DNA from: a virus
Virus record (IMG/VR): IMGVR_UViG_3300032093_011191
Location: 1 to 22,458 of that record
DNA: 22,458 nucleotides
Direction: 5' to 3' (one strand)
The notes under the pieces are model-generated. The model made no database searches and had not been told where the DNA came from. It saw only the letters and a program-made list of their open reading frames with translations. How positions within the stretch are numbered: position 1 is the stretch's first letter; every line of letters starts with the position of its first letter. Positions 19,695-22,458 of the stretch are shown here, in pieces. Made by a program: the position numbers and the translations under genes.

Positions 19695-19703
19695 TTATTT
19701 ATC
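19695..19703 (-). promoter_or_regulatory. Late-type promoter box GATAAATAA for the 530-aa gene
   Basis: Exact motif, 18 bases before the ATG at 19676, in the 51-base gap after the LysM structural gene. The leader between box and start is A-rich with no Shine-Dalgarno. Confidence 0.65.
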
Positions 19704-19727
19704 TTCTTTAGGCCATGCAAATTCATT

Positions 19728-21887
19728 TTAGAATACAATGATTAGCTTTTGACCCACAGTCACGCTATTTGTCGTCAAGCTATTTGCGTTTTTGATTGAA
19801 TCTATTGAGACTCCATACTTGATTGAGATGGTTTTTATGGTCTCATCCTTAGCAACGGTGTGTGTAGTTTGTTTCTTAGTAGCGTTTGAATTAGCTGTCG
19901 TGTTTCCAGAAACCATGTTCTTACCTGTCGCCTGGATGGACTTGCCGCCCTTTATTCCAAATCGATTGACAGTAGGCGCAAGTCCCTTGTCTCTTATCGG
20001 AGAAACTAAGTTAGCTGCGTCTTTTTCTGATTGCGAGGTAAGACTGGCTTTTTCGGCATTTATCTTATCTAGTATGCTCTGTAGGTTCTGTTCCCTAGTA
20101 GACTCTGCAATTATTGCGTTTATCGCAGCATCTACGTCCGACTGCTCGTTAGGTCTTCTCCATTCTCCAGAATACATAAAGGTCTCCCTTCCATCTTGAC
20201 CGACTGATGTCAAATATATCGTTCTGTTTTTCGAACCTATGATAGATTCACTCTCTTTCTTTGAGACATTGAAAGCAAGAACGCCAGTCGATAGATTCTC
20301 TAACTGAGCGTCTCTGGTGTTCTCTACAGAAACCTTACCGCTATTCGTCTCAAAAACTATCTTATATCTAGATGCATTTACGTTAAGGTCGAGAGGTATT
20401 AGAGTACCTGTAGAACCTGCCGAGTTTTTGGTATACACCTTGAATTTTAATAGGTTATCAAACGGTGAAAGAACGAACCTAAGTTTTCCTGGACCAAATA
20501 TCACCTCTTCTACTTTGTCAGTAGCATTCACTAAGCTGTTTGTTTGAGAAACAGATATGTTATTGTTATTGAAGAAGATCGGGATGTATTCTGTTCTTAC
20601 TACCTCGGTTACCGTGCCTTGTGGGGTTATCTGATTAGAACCAGATATTGGACTAGGCTCGATGAATAACGAAGTCGCCTCAAAGTTAGCCTTTAATATC
20701 TTATTGTAAACGGTTTGGGATCCAGGCTTATCTAGTATCGGTAAAACGTTTAGTTTCTTACCATATTTCTTTGGAGAAACTAGGTTAAACGATGCCTCTC
20801 TTATTATCTGTTCACCATCCCTACGATTAGTAAGTCGACTTATTAAGTCTATCGACATGCTTACTGCCTGGCTTGCGTTCTTCAAGACGGGTCTAAAGAT
20901 GTTAGGTTCATCGAAACTGTCCTCTTGGAAAAATATCTGTCGAGCAGTGTTCACAAAAGAACTTCCTATCTGTTCAAACACGCTCAGCTGATGAATTATG
21001 ATCCAATCGTCTGCTGGGTTTCTTCTGTTTAGAATCGAGATAAGTTCTTCAGGAAAACCTGAATTAAAGGTCAAATAGAACTCTATGTAGTCGCCAACTG
21101 CAGATTCATTCACGTATGCGCCGACAGTATCAAACTCGTTGCTCTGAGAAACGGTTGCCGTGTAAAACTCAGAAACCTCATAGGAATCATAATTTGTAGT
21201 TGTCCCAGTAAATACTGTCTTCTTTTTAGCGCATTCAGCGAGTCCTACTTCTATTGGGTTGTTATAGATGAATCCGGTAGATGCAGTAGCTGTTGGTGTG
21301 ATCGCTGCAACAAATGTATTTGCAGGAACAGCTGCTGTCTTGTAATCTTCGTTTATGTTCTTTATAGAAGGCACCATGATATCGATGTATCGATCGTATA
21401 GAGCATTCGCAATAAACAAAGGTTTTGCGTTAAAGATTATGAGTTCTGCTATCGTTTCGGGTGCAAGCAGTATGTTCGCAAACTGATGCTTCTTTCCATT
21501 ATTTTCGGTGTGAGAAACACTTAGGATTAAGGCAACAAACTGATCGAAGTCAAAACCCGTCACAAAATGGAATCTAACTTTGTCCATGACCACATTGAAC
21601 CCGTTTACGGTAGTCTCAGTCAAGTCAGGGTCGTATGTTAGGTAGTCAGGAATCTTTTCACTGTCTAAGTAAGCATAGTTATTGTTTCCTATTGGCGCAA
21701 CGGTCAGATCCTTTATGTTTTTTGTCGTATGATACGACGAGTCGTCGTTAAATATCTGACGCGAGTCAGTCTTAGCGTTTTCTACTAGTATGAAGTCGTC
21801 AGTATAGTAGTTTGTAGAACCCAAGGGCTCAGCCATGTATTCCGCCATGCAGTATGCAGTAAGGTTTACGAATCTGCTTTGTGCCAT
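19728..21887 (-). CDS. Large virion protein with C-terminal LysM domain
   Basis: A 719-residue protein. The first 600 or so residues are strand-rich with many Asn, Thr, Ser and Phe and no signal peptide, typical of baseplate or tail structural proteins. A helical linker at about 590-625 (AINAIIAESTREQNLQSIL) precedes an Ala/Asn/Thr linker. A LysM domain occupies about 674-719 (THTVAKDETIKTISIKYGVS, then SIKNANSLTTNSVTVGQKLI), with the usual D-x-T-x-x-x-I-S and N-x-L pattern; LysM binds peptidoglycan or glycans. T4-like phages carry a LysM protein in the baseplate (gp53), though there it is much smaller; here the domain is fused to a large body. It starts one base after the stop of the upstream partial gene. 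Confidence 0.82.
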   Translation of the reverse strand: MAQSRFVNLTAYCMAEYMAEPLGSTNYYTDDFILVENAKTDSRQIFNDDSSYHTTKNIKDLTVAPIGNNNYAYLDSEKIPDYLTYDPDLTETTVNGFNVVMDKVRFHFVTGFDFDQFVALILSVSHTENNGKKHQFANILLAPETIAELIIFNAKPLFIANALYDRYIDIMVPSIKNINEDYKTAAVPANTFVAAITPTATASTGFIYNNPIEVGLAECAKKKTVFTGTTTNYDSYEVSEFYTATVSQSNEFDTVGAYVNESAVGDYIEFYLTFNSGFPEELISILNRRNPADDWIIIHQLSVFEQIGSSFVNTARQIFFQEDSFDEPNIFRPVLKNASQAVSMSIDLISRLTNRRDGEQIIREASFNLVSPKKYGKKLNVLPILDKPGSQTVYNKILKANFEATSLFIEPSPISGSNQITPQGTVTEVVRTEYIPIFFNNNNISVSQTNSLVNATDKVEEVIFGPGKLRFVLSPFDNLLKFKVYTKNSAGSTGTLIPLDLNVNASRYKIVFETNSGKVSVENTRDAQLENLSTGVLAFNVSKKESESIIGSKNRTIYLTSVGQDGRETFMYSGEWRRPNEQSDVDAAINAIIAESTREQNLQSILDKINAEKASLTSQSEKDAANLVSPIRDKGLAPTVNRFGIKGGKSIQATGKNMVSGNTTANSNATKKQTTHTVAKDETIKTISIKYGVSIDSIKNANSLTTNSVTVGQKLIIVF

Positions 21888-21888
21888 C

Positions 21889-22458
21889 TTATTTCTTCTT
21901 TAAAGATTTTATTTTGTAGTAGTAACCCACACCCACTTGAGACTGGGAATTGGCACTAAAGATTATGTTGTGAGAATCGAATAAATTTACGCCTACACCT
22001 ATGCCTATCGAACTAAAAGATGGATTGATTATCGAGTGATTGTACATTCCACCTACCATCCACTGTAGCTTTCTAGGAGTCAAAGGATTATACTCAGCAG
22101 GAGGTAAGCTATTAACGGTCAATGAATCTACTTTCAACCATTCTGGTCCAACTATTCTGTGCTTCCAAAGACCTCTAGAGTCTTCAGTAACCACTATCTG
22201 AATTGGAAGTTTTCCAAAAGTAAACTCTCCGTTATATTGTGCGGTGTTACGGTTGAGCCAGCCGTCCCAGAATACAAAGGGATCCTCTTTAGAAGGATAT
22301 CTTAGGGCGACATTTATCTTATTAGTATCGACGTCATCTATGCTACCGAAGCCTTCAGTTACCTTCGAGTCTAGAGAAACGATTGTGTTTGTTATGCTCA
22401 GTAGCCTTTCGCCTTGATCTTTTATTACTGTATAAAGTTCCTTGTTTTGTTCCTTTAA
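21889..22458 (-). CDS. Virion or envelope protein, 5' end beyond window
   Basis: The frame is open from the right edge to a stop at 21889, giving 189 residues of the C-terminal part; a GTG at 22194 is internal. The visible N-terminal part is a helix or coiled coil (KEQNKELYTVIKDQGERLLS). Next comes a strand-rich region (KINVALRYPSKEDPFVFWDG, QYNGEFTFGKLPIQIVV) with a GLWKHRIVG turn, then glycine-rich amphipathic strands (SIGIGVGVNLF, VGVGYYYKIK) that could form a small barrel. Similar layouts (TM, coiled coil, WKHR domain) occur in uncharacterised phage proteins of Bacteroidota hosts, some near lysis genes, so a spanin-like role is possible but unproven. It abuts the LysM gene with a one-base gap. 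Confidence 0.7.
   Translation of the reverse strand, partial: LKEQNKELYTVIKDQGERLLSITNTIVSLDSKVTEGFGSIDDVDTNKINVALRYPSKEDPFVFWDGWLNRNTAQYNGEFTFGKLPIQIVVTEDSRGLWKHRIVGPEWLKVDSLTVNSLPPAEYNPLTPRKLQWMVGGMYNHSIINPSFSSIGIGVGVNLFDSHNIIFSANSQSQVGVGYYYKIKSLKKK

Noticed and set aside
22192-22194. GTG as start of the gene at the right edge
   Set aside because: The frame stays open to the right edge with protein-like sequence, so the GTG is internal.
1-22458. tRNA genes, CRISPR arrays, insertion sequences or attachment sites
   Set aside because: I saw no cloverleaf-like segments, regularly spaced repeats, transposase motifs or flanking direct repeats on reading; no evidence for any of them.

Overview
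The window is a densely packed piece of a large tailed-phage genome, most likely a T4-like (myovirus-type) phage of a Bacteroidota host. Every gene I accept is on the minus strand, gaps are usually under 60 bases, and many neighbours overlap in TGATG, TAATG or ATGA junctions. Host clues: families typical of Bacteroidota (DUF2589 and a DUF4494-like protein), a bS21 homologue resembling Bacteroidota bS21, and almost no Shine-Dalgarno sequences, with A-rich leaders instead. Phage clues: LamG-type receptor-binding paralogues, a LysM virion protein, several peptidoglycan hydrolases, a phage-style ThyA, an ATP-dependent DNA ligase and an exact 9-base motif (GATAAATAA) close to the T4 late promoter box TATAAATA.

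Layout, read left to right (opposite to transcription). 1-927: a CHAP peptidase cut by the left edge and a two-TM protein (lysis or virion entry). 924-2940: nucleotide and auxiliary metabolism (HAD phosphatase-like, acyl-CoA thioesterase-like hotdog, enlarged thymidylate synthase). 2933-4325: small unknown genes, including two tiny overlapping genes and a DUF4494-like protein. 4375-5692: a compact operon of two DUF2589-type paralogues and a zinc ribbon, with its own late-type promoter and a leader hairpin. 5771-7541: DNA ligase and a DUF192 protein. 7554-9561: two tandem LamG adhesins. 9640-11983: an acidic core-like protein, an unknown gene and an M15 peptidase/GH19 lysin. 11998-13494: NUDIX hydrolase, ribosomal protein bS21 and an ATP-grasp-like protein. 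13498-15294: a large membrane-active virion candidate. 15336-17960: GT-B-like glycosyltransferase, MBD4-like DNA glycosylase, FkbM methyltransferase and a small unknown. 18084-22458: two large structural proteins and a gene cut by the right edge.

Three patterns tie the region together. Seven exact GATAAATAA boxes, all reading with the genes, precede virion- or lysis-type genes plus the DUF2589 operon, so they probably form a late regulon. Four proteins (CHAP peptidase, acidic protein, M15/GH19 lysin, NUDIX) begin with a short aromatic helix ending in Leu/Ile-x-Glu, like the capsid-targeting peptides of T4 internal proteins; they may be packaged and delivered into the host. Third, a phage bS21 is encoded beside an ATP-grasp-like gene in a phage whose genes lack Shine-Dalgarno sites, which suggests intervention at the ribosome platform that hides the anti-Shine-Dalgarno in Bacteroidota. 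All function calls come from reading the sequence only; no database search was run.
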